In this document: in pieces, positions 42,664 to 51,375 of the stretch
Layout of the letters: each line of letters begins with the position of its first letter
Position numbering within the stretch: the stretch's first letter is position 1
Assembly: GCA_963724535.1 (NCBI GenBank)
Contig: CAVRVD010000014.1
Location: 310,001 to 374,000 of the forward strand
Origin: JADJPO01 sp963724535
GTDB lineage: Bacteria > Actinomycetota > Actinomycetes > Actinomycetales > Kineosporiaceae
Direction of reading: 5' to 3'
Length of the DNA stretch: 64,000 nt
Position numbers and translations under genes: made by a program
Notes under the pieces: model-generated
Database searches by the model: none
The model's input: the letters and a program-made list of their open reading frames with translations, nothing else
Told to the model about the DNA's origin: nothing

Positions 42664-44883
42664 GTGAGCGACGCGACGATCTTCTACACCTACACCGACG
42701 AGGCGCCCGCGCTGGCCACCCACTCGTTGCTGCCGATCGTGCGGGCCTACGCAGGCACCGCCGGGGTTCGTGTGGACACCCGGGACATCTCTCTCGCCGG
42801 ACGGATCCTGGCCGTCTTCGCCGACCGGCTGCCCGAGGACCAGCGGGTGGGCGACGCCCTCGCCGAGCTCGGTGAGCTGGCCACCCGCCCCGAGGCCAAC
42901 ATCATCAAGCTGCCGAACATCTCCGCGTCGATCCCGCAGCTCAAGGCCGCCATCGCCGAGCTGCAGGGCAAGGGCTATGACCTGCCGGACTACCCCGACG
43001 AGCCGACCGACGACCAGGGCCGCGACGTCCGGTCCCGGTACGACAAGATCAAGGGCAGTGCGGTCAACCCCGTTCTGCGGGAGGGGAACTCCGACCGGCG
43101 GGCCCCGGCGTCGGTGAAGAGCTACGCGCGCGCCCACCCTCACGCGATGGGCCCGTGGGCACCGCAGTCGAAGACCAACGTGACCACCATGGGCGCCGAC
43201 GACTTCCGATCCAACGAGGCGTCGGTGGTGGTGGGCGCCGATGACACACTGCGGATCGAGCTGGTCGGCGCCGACGGCACGACGACCGTGCTCAAGGACG
43301 AGATTGCGGTCCTGCCCGGTGAGGTCATCGACGCCACCGTGATGCGGGTGGCATCGCTGCGGGAGTTCCTCACCAAGGCGGTCCGCCGGGCCAAGGACGA
43401 GGGCGTGCTGTTCTCGGTCCACCTGAAGGCCACGATGATGAAGGTCTCCGACCCGATCATCTTCGGGCACGTCGTCCGAGCCTTCTTCCCGACGACCTTC
43501 GAGCGCTATGGCGCCGATCTGGCCGCCGCCGGGCTGAACCCCAACAACGGCCTCGGCTCGATCCTGGCCGGCCTGGACGCCCTGCCCAACAGCGCTGAGA
43601 TCAAGGCCTCGTTCGAGGCCGAGCTGGCCGACGGGCCCCGCCTGGCCATGGTCGACTCCGACCGCGGCATCACCAACCTGCACGTGCCCAGTGACGTCAT
43701 CGTCGATGCCTCGATGCCGGCGATGATCCGCACCTCGGGCCGCATGTGGGGCCCCGACGGGCAGGAGGCCGACACCCTTGCGGTGATCCCGGACTCCAGC
43801 TACGCCGGGGTCTACCAGAGGGTGATCGAGGACTGCCGCGCTCATGGTGCCTTCGACCCGACCACCATGGGCTCGGTGCCGAACGTCGGACTGATGGCCA
43901 AGGCCGCCGAGGAGTACGGCAGCCACGACAAGACCTTCGAGATGCCGACCGACGGCGTCGTCCGGGTGGTGAACGGCGCCGGAGAGGTACTCCTCGAGCA
44001 CCAGGTCGCCGCCGGCGACATCTGGCGGGCCTGCCAGACCAAGGACGTCGCGATCCGGGACTGGGTCAAGCTGGCCGTCGTGCGGGCCCGGGCGACCGGC
44101 GACCCGGCGGTGTTCTGGCTCGACGCCGGCCGCGCTCACGACGCCAACCTCATCGAGAAGGTCAACGCCTACCTGCCCGAGCAGGACCCCGACGGGCTGC
44201 AGATCGAGATCATGGCGCCTGCCGAGGCCACGGCGTTCTCCCTGGAGCGGATCCGGCGCGGCCAGGACACCATCTCGGTGACCGGCAACGTGCTGCGCGA
44301 CTACCTGACCGACCTGTTCCCGATCCTCGAGCTGGGCACCAGCGCGAAGATGCTCTCCGTCGTCCCGCTGATCAACGGGGGCGGTCTGTTCGAGACCGGA
44401 GCCGGCGGCAGCGCCCCCAAGCACGTCCAGCAGCTGCTCAAGGAGAACTACCTGCGCTGGGACAGTCTCGGCGAGTTCCTCGCCCTGGCCGTCAGCTTCG
44501 AGCACCTCGCCGCTGCCGCCGACAACGCCCGGGCCCAGGTGCTGGCCGACACCCTGGACGCCGCCACCGGCACGCTGCTGAACGAGAACAAGTCCCCGAC
44601 GCGCCGGCTGGGCGGCATCGACAACCGGGGTAGCCACTTCTACCTGGCCCTGTACTGGGCCAAAGAGCTCGCCGAGCAGACCACGGACCCCGAGCTGGCC
44701 GAGCTGTTCGCGCCGGTGGCCGCCGCGCTCGGCGAGAACGAGGAGAAGATCGCAGCCGAGCTGATCGGCGTGCAGGGCTCACCGGTCGACATCGGTGGGT
44801 ACTACCGGCCCGACGTGGACATGACCGACGCCGTGATGCGTCCGTCCGCGACGTTCAACGCTGTGCTGGACCAGCTCGGCTGA
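42664..44883 (+). CDS. icd: Monomeric NADP-dependent isocitrate dehydrogenase
   Basis: A 739-residue enzyme of the large monomeric IDH class, converting isocitrate to 2-oxoglutarate with NADPH formation. The N-terminal SDATIFYTYTDEAPALATHSLLP and later RGSHFYLALYW stretches are hallmarks; length is exactly in the family range (about 735-745). The GTG start at 42664 has GAAGGAG upstream; an ATG at 42660 is in another frame. Provides NADPH and 2-oxoglutarate close to the glutamate-catabolic genes downstream. Ends in a terminator shared with the convergent Rv3235-family gene. Confidence 0.97.
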   Translation: MSDATIFYTYTDEAPALATHSLLPIVRAYAGTAGVRVDTRDISLAGRILAVFADRLPEDQRVGDALAELGELATRPEANIIKLPNISASIPQLKAAIAELQGKGYDLPDYPDEPTDDQGRDVRSRYDKIKGSAVNPVLREGNSDRRAPASVKSYARAHPHAMGPWAPQSKTNVTTMGADDFRSNEASVVVGADDTLRIELVGADGTTTVLKDEIAVLPGEVIDATVMRVASLREFLTKAVRRAKDEGVLFSVHLKATMMKVSDPIIFGHVVRAFFPTTFERYGADLAAAGLNPNNGLGSILAGLDALPNSAEIKASFEAELADGPRLAMVDSDRGITNLHVPSDVIVDASMPAMIRTSGRMWGPDGQEADTLAVIPDSSYAGVYQRVIEDCRAHGAFDPTTMGSVPNVGLMAKAAEEYGSHDKTFEMPTDGVVRVVNGAGEVLLEHQVAAGDIWRACQTKDVAIRDWVKLAVVRARATGDPAVFWLDAGRAHDANLIEKVNAYLPEQDPDGLQIEIMAPAEATAFSLERIRRGQDTISVTGNVLRDYLTDLFPILELGTSAKMLSVVPLINGGGLFETGAGGSAPKHVQQLLKENYLRWDSLGEFLALAVSFEHLAAAADNARAQVLADTLDAATGTLLNENKSPTRRLGGIDNRGSHFYLALYWAKELAEQTTDPELAELFAPVAAALGENEEKIAAELIGVQGSPVDIGGYYRPDVDMTDAVMRPSATFNAVLDQLG

Positions 44884-44908
44884 CCTCTGCCACGGCGGGT
44901 CAGCCGAG
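44875..44908. terminator. Bidirectional terminator whose arms contain both stop codons
   Basis: CTCGGCTGACC (44875-44885) and GGTCAGCCGAG (44898-44908) are a perfect 11-bp inverted repeat with a 12-nt loop. The icd stop TGA (44881-44883) is in the left arm and the Rv3235-family stop (44900-44902) is its mirror in the right arm. Only 16 bp separate the two genes. Confidence 0.75.
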
Positions 44909-45472
44909 TTCCAGGGCGGTCACCCGCCACCGGCCACCGGCGTCCTGCAGGCGGATTGCGGCGGCCCGTAGCCGACGGGCGTCACCGACCACCGCGGCCA
45001 CCTCGACGACGCCCTGGCTCGGGCGACCCAGGTGGACGGCGCGCACGTGGACCGGCCTGCCGGCGGCGACCGGCCCCTGGCGTCGGGACAGGCGGTGTCG
45101 GCGTTCGAGGATCTGCTGGACCTCGCGGCTGGACCACCGGGCCAGCTGCCCCGGGGGGCGTCGACCCTGCCCGACCTCGACCGCGGCCTGGACGAACTGG
45201 GCGGCCCAACGACGCGGCTCGGGCAGCGCGCCGTCCCCCGACCGCGTCTCGACCGCGGGCGCGGGCCGGAGGCCGTCTAGGGGCAGAGCCACCTGCCCGG
45301 GACAGGCGGCGGTCTGGGCACCCGGCGCCGGGTACACGTCCGGCAACGGGATGCGGCGCAGACTGGGGTCGGCGGGCCGGGGGACGCCGGGAGAGTGCGT
45401 CCGGTTCGCGCCTCGCCGGAGCCCGACCGGGAAGGTAGCGTCGGCCTGGGCGGGAGCCGGGGTGAGCGTCAT
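44900..45472 (-). CDS. Rv3235-family protein
   Basis: A 190-residue basic protein. The N-terminal ~100 residues are disordered, Pro/Ala/Arg-rich. The C-terminal ~90 residues form the conserved Rv3235 domain (RRWAAQFVQAAVEVGQGRRPPGQLARW, then HLGRPSQGVVEVAAVV and ALELG). The family is restricted to actinobacteria; a link to SecA-dependent transport has been suggested only from its usual gene neighbourhood near secA. Here it is 14 kb away from secA, next to icd. The ATG at 45472 has a weak ribosome-binding site. Confidence 0.75.
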   Translation of the reverse strand: MTLTPAPAQADATFPVGLRRGANRTHSPGVPRPADPSLRRIPLPDVYPAPGAQTAACPGQVALPLDGLRPAPAVETRSGDGALPEPRRWAAQFVQAAVEVGQGRRPPGQLARWSSREVQQILERRHRLSRRQGPVAAGRPVHVRAVHLGRPSQGVVEVAAVVGDARRLRAAAIRLQDAGGRWRVTALELG

Positions 45473-45564
45473 GACAGGTGAAGGTCCGCTCCGGGGCCGG
45501 TCCGTGACAGCCGGGGCCGGACCGATCGACGGCAGTGACCTGACGCAGCTGAGGAGGGCATGTC

Positions 45565-46278
45565 GTGGCGGGTGTGCGGACAGTCGTCGACTCTGACGTC
45601 AAGGGGCTGATCCTGGACTGGGGCGGCGTGCTGACCGCTCCCCTGGAATCGGTGATCCCGCAGTGGGCGCGCAGTGAGCAGGTCGACCCCAGCCACCTCC
45701 GCGACGTCCTGCGGAGCTGGCTCCAGCAGGAGGAGCGGACCGGGAAGACGTCGCCGTCCCACCGGCTGGAACGTGGGGAGGCCAGCCCCGAGGAGTTCGA
45801 GAAGCTGCTGGTCGCCGAGCTGGCCCGGCGGGGCAGCACGGTCCGCCCCGAGGGCCTGCTGAAGCGGATGCTCGCAGGCCTGGCCGAGCTGGACGCGGTG
45901 ATGATCGACCTGGTGCGCACGGCCCGGGAGGCCGGGATCCGTACCGCGCTCCTGTCCAACAGCTGGGGGGAGTGCTATCCGGACGCGCTGTGGGACGGGC
46001 TCTTCGACGCAGTCGTCATCTCCGGTCGGGTGGGGATGCGCAAGCCCGAGCCGGCGATCTTCCGGCACACCCTTGCCGAGCTCGACCTGCCGGCCGCCCA
46101 GTGCGTCATGGTCGACGACATGTCCCGCAACGTCGAGGCCGCCGCCGCGCTCGGCCTGCTCGTCATCCACCACGTCGACCGGGCCGACACCGTGACCCGG
46201 CTCGGGGAGATGGTCGGCGGACTGCTCGAGGCGGGGTCCTCTGGGAAGATGTGCGCAGGCGAGCGCCGCGACGGCTGA
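45565..46278 (+). CDS. HAD-like hydrolase
   Basis: A 237-residue HAD protein. The GTG start at 45565 has GAGGAGGG upstream. Motif I is LDWGGVLT, so the nucleophile Asp is present but the usual second Asp is Gly, as in the N-terminal domain of soluble epoxide hydrolases and acyl-CoA-dehydrogenase-linked HADs. Motif II is LLSNSWG, motif III the Lys in MRKPEPAIF, and motif IV MVDDMSRNV. The missing general acid predicts weak or altered phosphatase activity. It precedes the WS/DGAT gene by 70 bp; a common transcript is likely and a lipid-phosphate substrate conceivable. Confidence 0.8.
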   Translation: MAGVRTVVDSDVKGLILDWGGVLTAPLESVIPQWARSEQVDPSHLRDVLRSWLQQEERTGKTSPSHRLERGEASPEEFEKLLVAELARRGSTVRPEGLLKRMLAGLAELDAVMIDLVRTAREAGIRTALLSNSWGECYPDALWDGLFDAVVISGRVGMRKPEPAIFRHTLAELDLPAAQCVMVDDMSRNVEAAAALGLLVIHHVDRADTVTRLGEMVGGLLEAGSSGKMCAGERRDG

Positions 46279-46348
46279 TCCAGCGCGGCGTCCCGCGAGC
46301 CCAGCCCACGGCGGCGCAGGCCACAGGCCCCAGGTCAAGGAGGAGAGC

Positions 46349-47872
46349 GTGCCGGTCCGGCTCAGTCCGCTCGACGTGTCGTTCCTCTACCTGGAGGAGC
46401 CGACCACAGCCATGCACGTCGGCTCGGTGATGATCTTCGCCGCTCCCGACGGCGGCCTGGATTTGGGACGGCTGGTGGACCACGTTGCCGCGCGGGTGGC
46501 GTTCGTGCCGCGTTATCGGCAGAAGGTGCGCTGGGTCCCGATCCGGATGGCGAACCCGGTCTGGGTGGACGACGAGCACTTCGACATCGCGGCCCACATC
46601 CGCGGTGTCACCCTGCCTCGCCCCGGGACCACCGAACAGCTCGAGGACCTGGTCGCCCGGATCCAGGCCCGCCAGCTGGACCGCTCCCGGCCGCTGTGGG
46701 AGATGACGGTCGTGGACGGTCTGGACGGCGACCGGTTCGCGGTGATCACCAAGGTGCACCAGGCCCTGGTCGACGGGGTGCACGCGGTGGACCTGGGACA
46801 GGTGGTGCTTGACGAGGACGCGAACCCGCACGAGCACCCGCCGCAGGCCTGGCACCCGGCCCCCGAACCGACCTCCGTCGAGCTGCTGGCCGGTGCGGTG
46901 GTGGACTCGATCCGCCGTCCCACGCGGGTGTGGGAGACGATGCGCGCGGGTCTGGGCGACCTCACCGCGACCGCAGCCAAGACCGTCGAGGCCCTCGGCG
47001 GGCTCAGCGTCGCAGCCCGGACCGCGACCAACCCGCCGCAGCGCAGCCCGCTGAACCGTGAGATCGGCGAGCGGCGTCGGTTCCGGATGGTGGCCACCGA
47101 CCTGGAGGACTACCGCACGATCCGGAACCGTCTGCGGGTCCAGCGGTCCGGGGCCTCCGGTCGGGGCGGAACGTCTGCCGGCCAGGGCGGTGGCTCGGCC
47201 GGGCGGCGATCGGTGGTGACCACCGTGAACGACGTGGTGCTGGCCGTGGTGGCCGGTGCGCTGCGGTCCTGGCTGCTGGCCCGGGGCGAGCCGGTCCCGC
47301 CGGCCAGCGTCGTCCGGGCCCTGGTGCCGATGAGCGTGCGGCTGGCTGACGGTGCCCGGCCCGGGGCGATGGGCAGCCGGGTCTCCTCGTTGCTCATCGA
47401 CCTGCCTACGGGGGAGGCCAGCCCGGTCATGCGGCTGCACCAGGTCACCTACCAGACCAAGGCCCACCGCGACGCCGGGCACGGCCTGGACGCGCAGGCC
47501 ATCGCGGACATCGCCGGCTTCGCGCCACCGACGCTGCACTCCCTCGGCGCCCGGGTGGCCAGTGGCCTGACCCGGCACATGTTCAACCTGGTGGTCACCA
47601 ACGTGCCCGGGCCCCAGTCGCCGCTGTTCCTGGACGGCGCGCAGATGACCGCGACGTTCCCGGTGATCCCGCTGGCCCGCGGCCAGGCCCTGAGCATCGG
47701 GCTGACCTCCTACGACGGCTGCCTCTACTATGGCCTCAACGGCGACCGGGACTCCATGCCCGATCTGGATGTGCTCGGGCAGTGCCTGTTCGACTCCGTG
47801 GCCGAGACCCTGGACGCGGTCGCGACCAGGCCTCGGCCGCCGCGCCGCCGGCGTGGCGGCGGGAGCGGCTGA
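46349..47872 (+). CDS. Wax ester synthase / diacylglycerol acyltransferase family protein with altered active site
   Basis: A 507-residue WS/DGAT of the actinobacterial Tgs type, which normally transfers acyl-CoA to diacylglycerol or fatty alcohol for storage lipid. N-terminal LSPLDVSFLYLEEPTTAMHVGS and C-terminal NVPGPQSPLFLDGA match the family. The catalytic HHxxxDG motif reads His137-Gln138-ALV-DG (KVHQALVDG), so the second His, the one usually assigned as general base, is Gln. A Gly/Ser-rich insert lies at about 265-290 before the ND motif (TTVNDVVLAVV). The GTG start at 46349 follows AAGGAGGAG. Active, modified or regulatory function remains open. Confidence 0.85.
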   Translation: MPVRLSPLDVSFLYLEEPTTAMHVGSVMIFAAPDGGLDLGRLVDHVAARVAFVPRYRQKVRWVPIRMANPVWVDDEHFDIAAHIRGVTLPRPGTTEQLEDLVARIQARQLDRSRPLWEMTVVDGLDGDRFAVITKVHQALVDGVHAVDLGQVVLDEDANPHEHPPQAWHPAPEPTSVELLAGAVVDSIRRPTRVWETMRAGLGDLTATAAKTVEALGGLSVAARTATNPPQRSPLNREIGERRRFRMVATDLEDYRTIRNRLRVQRSGASGRGGTSAGQGGGSAGRRSVVTTVNDVVLAVVAGALRSWLLARGEPVPPASVVRALVPMSVRLADGARPGAMGSRVSSLLIDLPTGEASPVMRLHQVTYQTKAHRDAGHGLDAQAIADIAGFAPPTLHSLGARVASGLTRHMFNLVVTNVPGPQSPLFLDGAQMTATFPVIPLARGQALSIGLTSYDGCLYYGLNGDRDSMPDLDVLGQCLFDSVAETLDAVATRPRPPRRRRGGGSG

Positions 47873-47973
47873 GCCGACAGCCGACGTCCCGGCGCGAACC
47901 CGTGCGCCGCCCCCCGTCCTTCGTCCAAGATGGAGCCCGTGCCTGCCCACGCGTCACTCCCGATGGGGCGCCG

Positions 47974-48489
47974 GTGACCCGCGTCTACCTCCCGGTGACC
48001 CTGGCGACCCTGGCCAGCGCGTACGTGGCGGGCCGGTTCGACGCCGGGCACGCCGCCCACGCGGTCACCCCGGCGGTGCGGGAGTGGTACACCGAGGGCG
48101 ACACCGAGGAGCTGGAGTACGCCGCGTTCGCCGAGGCGGCCCAGGCCTCGCTGCGGTTACTCCGTCTCGAGATGGCGGCCTTGGAGCGGTACGAGAACCG
48201 GCGGGTCGTGGTCGCCGCCGACGTCGACCCCACCTGCATCGCGCCGATCGGTCCGGACGGCGCCGCGCCCGGCTACCGCTCCGCGGTCCGGCTCACCTGC
48301 ACGGTTCCGCTGGCGAAGGTGGCCAGCGTGCACCTGGACAGTGACGAGGCTCGACCGGCGGTGGCCGAGGCGGTGGGCTCGCTGGCCGCCGCCGATGCCG
48401 GCGACGAGGACGCGCTGTTCGCCCTCGACGAGGCAGCCGCGCATGAGCTGGCCTGGTACGACGTCAGCGAGGTCGTCGACCTGATCTGA
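47974..48489 (+). CDS. DUF6912 family protein
   Basis: A 171-residue acidic cytoplasmic protein found across actinobacteria with unknown function; I recognise it from VTRVYLPVTLATLASAYVAG at the N-terminus and the AWYDVSEV end. No catalytic motif is visible. The start is the GTG at 47974; the only nearby ATG (47963) opens a four-codon frame whose stop overlaps this GTG. It lies 101 bp behind the WS/DGAT gene on the same strand. Confidence 0.7.
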   Translation: MTRVYLPVTLATLASAYVAGRFDAGHAAHAVTPAVREWYTEGDTEELEYAAFAEAAQASLRLLRLEMAALERYENRRVVVAADVDPTCIAPIGPDGAAPGYRSAVRLTCTVPLAKVASVHLDSDEARPAVAEAVGSLAAADAGDEDALFALDEAAAHELAWYDVSEVVDLI

Positions 48490-48615
48490 ACGCGCCCGGG
48501 CCCGGTGCCCCGCACGGGCGGAACTGCGGACGGCCTCGCCGACCTGACCTGCGCGGTCGATGCCCGGCGGCTAGGGTCGGCGGGTCAGGCCGTCCGGACG
48601 AGGAGGTCCCCCGCC

Positions 48616-50256
48616 ATGCACCGTGCCATCGACGGCGTGAGCCGGGTTCCCGCCCCGGTCAACGAGCCGATCCTCGACTACGCGCCCGGCTCCCCTGAGC
48701 GGACGGACCTGGAAACCGCGCTGAAGGACCTGGCGGCCACCCCGATCGACCTGCCGATGACGGTCGGCGGACGCCAGGTGATGGGCAGCGGGCGCCAGGT
48801 CGACGTCGTCCAGCCGCATGCCCACCGCGAGGTGCTCGGCACCGTGAAGGCCGCCACCCCGGACGACGCCGCCTCGGCGCTGGAGGCAGCGAGGGCGGCC
48901 GCACCGGGATGGCGCGACCTGTCCTTCGACGACCGCGCCGCGGTCTTCCTCAAGGCGGCCGAGCTGCTGTCCGGTCCGTGGCGTCAGGTGCTGAACGCCG
49001 CGACCATGCTCGGCCAGTCCAAGACTGCCTACCAGGCCGAGATCGACTCCGCCTGTGAGCTGATCGACTTCTGGCGGTTCAACGTCCACTTCGCCCGCGA
49101 GGTGCTCGCCGAGCAGCCGATGGCCAACAGCAAGGGCGTGTGGAACCGTACCGACCACCGCCCGCTCGAGGGGTTCGTGTACGCGATCACGCCGTTCAAC
49201 TTCACCGCGATCGGCGGCAACCTGCCCACCGCGCCCGCGCTGATGGGCAACGTTGTGCTGTGGAAGCCGGCACATACCCAGATGTTCGCCGCCCACTTCA
49301 CCATGCGCCTGCTCGAGGCGGCCGGGCTGCCGCCCGGAGTGATCAACCTGGTCACCGGGGACGGCAGGGCGGTCTCGGCGGTCGCGCTGAGCGATGAGGA
49401 CCTGGCCGGGATCCACTTCACCGGCTCCACCCCGACGTTCAAGCTGCTCTGGCGCAGCGTCGCCGAGAACCTGGACGTCTACCGGACCTACCCGCGCCTG
49501 GTGGGGGAGACCGGCGGCAAGGACTTTATCGTCGCCCACCCCTCCGCCGACCTCGACGTGCTGCGCACCGCGATGGTGCGTGGAGCCTTCGAGTACCAGG
49601 GGCAGAAGTGCTCGGCGGCCTCTCGTGCCTATGTGCCGCGTTCGCTGTGGAAGCGGCTGCGTGACGAGCTGGCCGCCGAGGTGGACTCGCTGGCGGTTGG
49701 TCCGGTCACCGAGTTCGGCAACTTCATGGGGGCGGTGATCGACGGCGCGGCCTTCGCCGGTCATCGGGCGGCGATCGACCGGGCCCATGCCTCCTCGGAC
49801 ATCACCGTGGTCGCCGGGGGCACCTACGACGACTCGCACGGCTACTTCGTGCGGCCCACCGTCGCCGAGGTGTCCGAGCCGGGCGACGAGATGCTCACCA
49901 CCGAGTACTTCGGCCCGATCCTGGCCGTCCACGTCTACCCCGACCGTGCCTACGACAGGATGCTGGCCCAGATGGAGTCGATCGCGCCGTACGCGCTGAC
50001 CGGCTCGATCATCTCCCAGGACCGCGCGGCCATCGCCAGGGCCACCGACGTGCTGCGCTACGCGGCGGGCAACTTCTACATCAACGACAAGCCGACCGGA
50101 GCCGTCGTCGGCCAGCAGCCGTTCGGCGGGGCCCGGGCCTCCGGCACGAACGACAAGGCCGGGGCTGCGCAGAACCTGGTGCGGTGGACCTCGACCCGGT
50201 CGATCAAGGAGACTTTTGTGCCCCCGCGGGCCCACCGCTACCCGCACATGGGCTGA
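48616..50256 (+). CDS. pruA: L-glutamate gamma-semialdehyde dehydrogenase (P5C dehydrogenase)
   Basis: A 546-residue aldehyde dehydrogenase of the PruA class that oxidises glutamate-5-semialdehyde to glutamate, the second step of proline breakdown. N-terminal SRVPAPVNEPILDYAPGSPER is family-specific. Catalytic Cys lies in YQGQKCSAASRA, the NAD-binding loop in HFTGSTPTFK, and Glu in VGETGGKDF. The ATG at 48616 has AGGAGG nine nucleotides upstream. The proline dehydrogenase gene is not in the window. Downstream, NAD-GDH would consume the glutamate formed. Confidence 0.96.
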   Translation: MHRAIDGVSRVPAPVNEPILDYAPGSPERTDLETALKDLAATPIDLPMTVGGRQVMGSGRQVDVVQPHAHREVLGTVKAATPDDAASALEAARAAAPGWRDLSFDDRAAVFLKAAELLSGPWRQVLNAATMLGQSKTAYQAEIDSACELIDFWRFNVHFAREVLAEQPMANSKGVWNRTDHRPLEGFVYAITPFNFTAIGGNLPTAPALMGNVVLWKPAHTQMFAAHFTMRLLEAAGLPPGVINLVTGDGRAVSAVALSDEDLAGIHFTGSTPTFKLLWRSVAENLDVYRTYPRLVGETGGKDFIVAHPSADLDVLRTAMVRGAFEYQGQKCSAASRAYVPRSLWKRLRDELAAEVDSLAVGPVTEFGNFMGAVIDGAAFAGHRAAIDRAHASSDITVVAGGTYDDSHGYFVRPTVAEVSEPGDEMLTTEYFGPILAVHVYPDRAYDRMLAQMESIAPYALTGSIISQDRAAIARATDVLRYAAGNFYINDKPTGAVVGQQPFGGARASGTNDKAGAAQNLVRWTSTRSIKETFVPPRAHRYPHMG

Positions 50257-50608
50257 GGTCGCCGCACCGATCGCGCGGAAGGGAACCGCCGATGAGGTGC
50301 CTCGGGCTGTCACGGCGGCGCTGAAGGGGACCGACGCCGCAGTACTCGTCGCGCACTCCAACGCCGGCCACTACACGCCCGCAGCGGCCCGGGCGGGCCG
50401 AGCCGCGGTCACGGTCTTCATGGACGCCGCACTGCCGCCGGCAGCGGGCCGCGCCGCCCTGGCGCCGCCCGAGCTGCGCCGGCACCCTTGCTGGTCTGGC
50501 CGAGGCGGCCACCTGCACCACCTGGTCGACCCGGCCGCAGTGGCCGGCGCCGTGCTGACCCTGGCCTCCTGCGCCGCCGACCCGGTCGCGCCCGGCCGCG
50601 CCCAGTGA
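50252..50608 (+). pseudogene. Decayed alpha/beta-hydrolase remnant
   Basis: After pruA a frame reads PIARKGTADEVPRAVTAAL, then VLVAHSNAGHYTPAAARAG and VTVFMDAALPPAAG, and finally HHLVDPAAVAGAVLTLA. These are pieces of a small alpha/beta-hydrolase: the nucleophile elbow (H-S-N-A-G), the strand after it (VFMDAALPP) and the usual C-terminal helix, but the middle and N-terminal parts are missing. The frame begins inside pruA without its own start. I read it as a deleted gene in the 401-bp gap between pruA and DUF2505; a real 130-residue protein is less likely. Confidence 0.5.
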
Positions 50609-50657
50609 TGGGCTGCACCCGTCTCCTCGAAGCCGGCGGAGCACTATTGTCACGCCC

Positions 50658-51164
50658 ATGCACCTCAGCGCGGAGATCAACTACCCGGGCGCGTCTCCGG
50701 AGGCCGTGTTCAGAATGATCACGAACCGGGAGTTCCAGGAGCTCAAGTGCGCTGCAACCGGCTCCCTGGCCTACGAGGTCGAGGTGCAGACCTACGCCGA
50801 CGACACCGCGAACGTCACCACCCACCGAACGCTGCCCAGTGACGAGGTGCCGGAGTTCATGCGCCGCTTCGTCGGCGGCGCGGTGCGGGTGGCCGAGCGA
50901 GGCGACTGGCAACCCGCCGACGCCTCCGGTGCCCGGCACGGCAGGATCGTGGTGCAGCTCAGCGGCGTTCCGGTGCAGCTGACCGGTGAGGTGTCGCTGC
51001 GCCCCTTCGGAGACGGCACCGTCTACGAGGTGGACGGTGACCTCAAGGCCTCGGTGCCGCTGATCGGGGGCAAGATCGAGAGGTCGGCGGAGTCGGCGAT
51101 CCGGGCGGCGATCCGGGTCGAGGAGCGCACTGGCCGGGAGTGGCTCGACGACTCCGGGTGCTGA
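50658..51164 (+). CDS. DUF2505 domain protein
   Basis: A 168-residue protein of the actinobacterial DUF2505 family, probably with an SRPBCC/START-like ligand-binding fold. N-terminal AEINYPGASPEAVFRMITNREFQ resembles the first helix and strand of that fold. A C-terminal amphipathic helix follows (SAESAIRAAIRVEERTGREWL). The ligand is unknown. The ATG at 50658 is 13-15 nt after a GTCACG stretch with no strong ribosome-binding site. It is single, in line with the pruA-GDH series. Confidence 0.8.
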   Translation: MHLSAEINYPGASPEAVFRMITNREFQELKCAATGSLAYEVEVQTYADDTANVTTHRTLPSDEVPEFMRRFVGGAVRVAERGDWQPADASGARHGRIVVQLSGVPVQLTGEVSLRPFGDGTVYEVDGDLKASVPLIGGKIERSAESAIRAAIRVEERTGREWLDDSGC

Positions 51165-51375
51165 CCGGCGAAGGCACCTCACCTCCCGCGACCACTGAAC
51201 CGGCGGGGGGCGCCCGCCGATGTCATCGCGATGTCCCTGACCGAACCGCTACCCCAACCGACCGGTGGCCTGCGCAGAAAGCCCGGCGCGGGCCCGGCCG
51301 AGCCCCGGCCAGATCGGTAACCTCGAGGGACGTCCGTCACGTGCCCAACGGCGCGTACATCAGGAGGCCGCTGAC

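Noticed and set aside
47963..47977. Four-codon mini-ORF (ATG GGG CGC CGG TGA) overlapping the DUF6912 GTG
   Set aside because: Single copy with no repeat and no ribosome-binding site; expected by chance. The same caution applies to the four-codon frame before mtrA.
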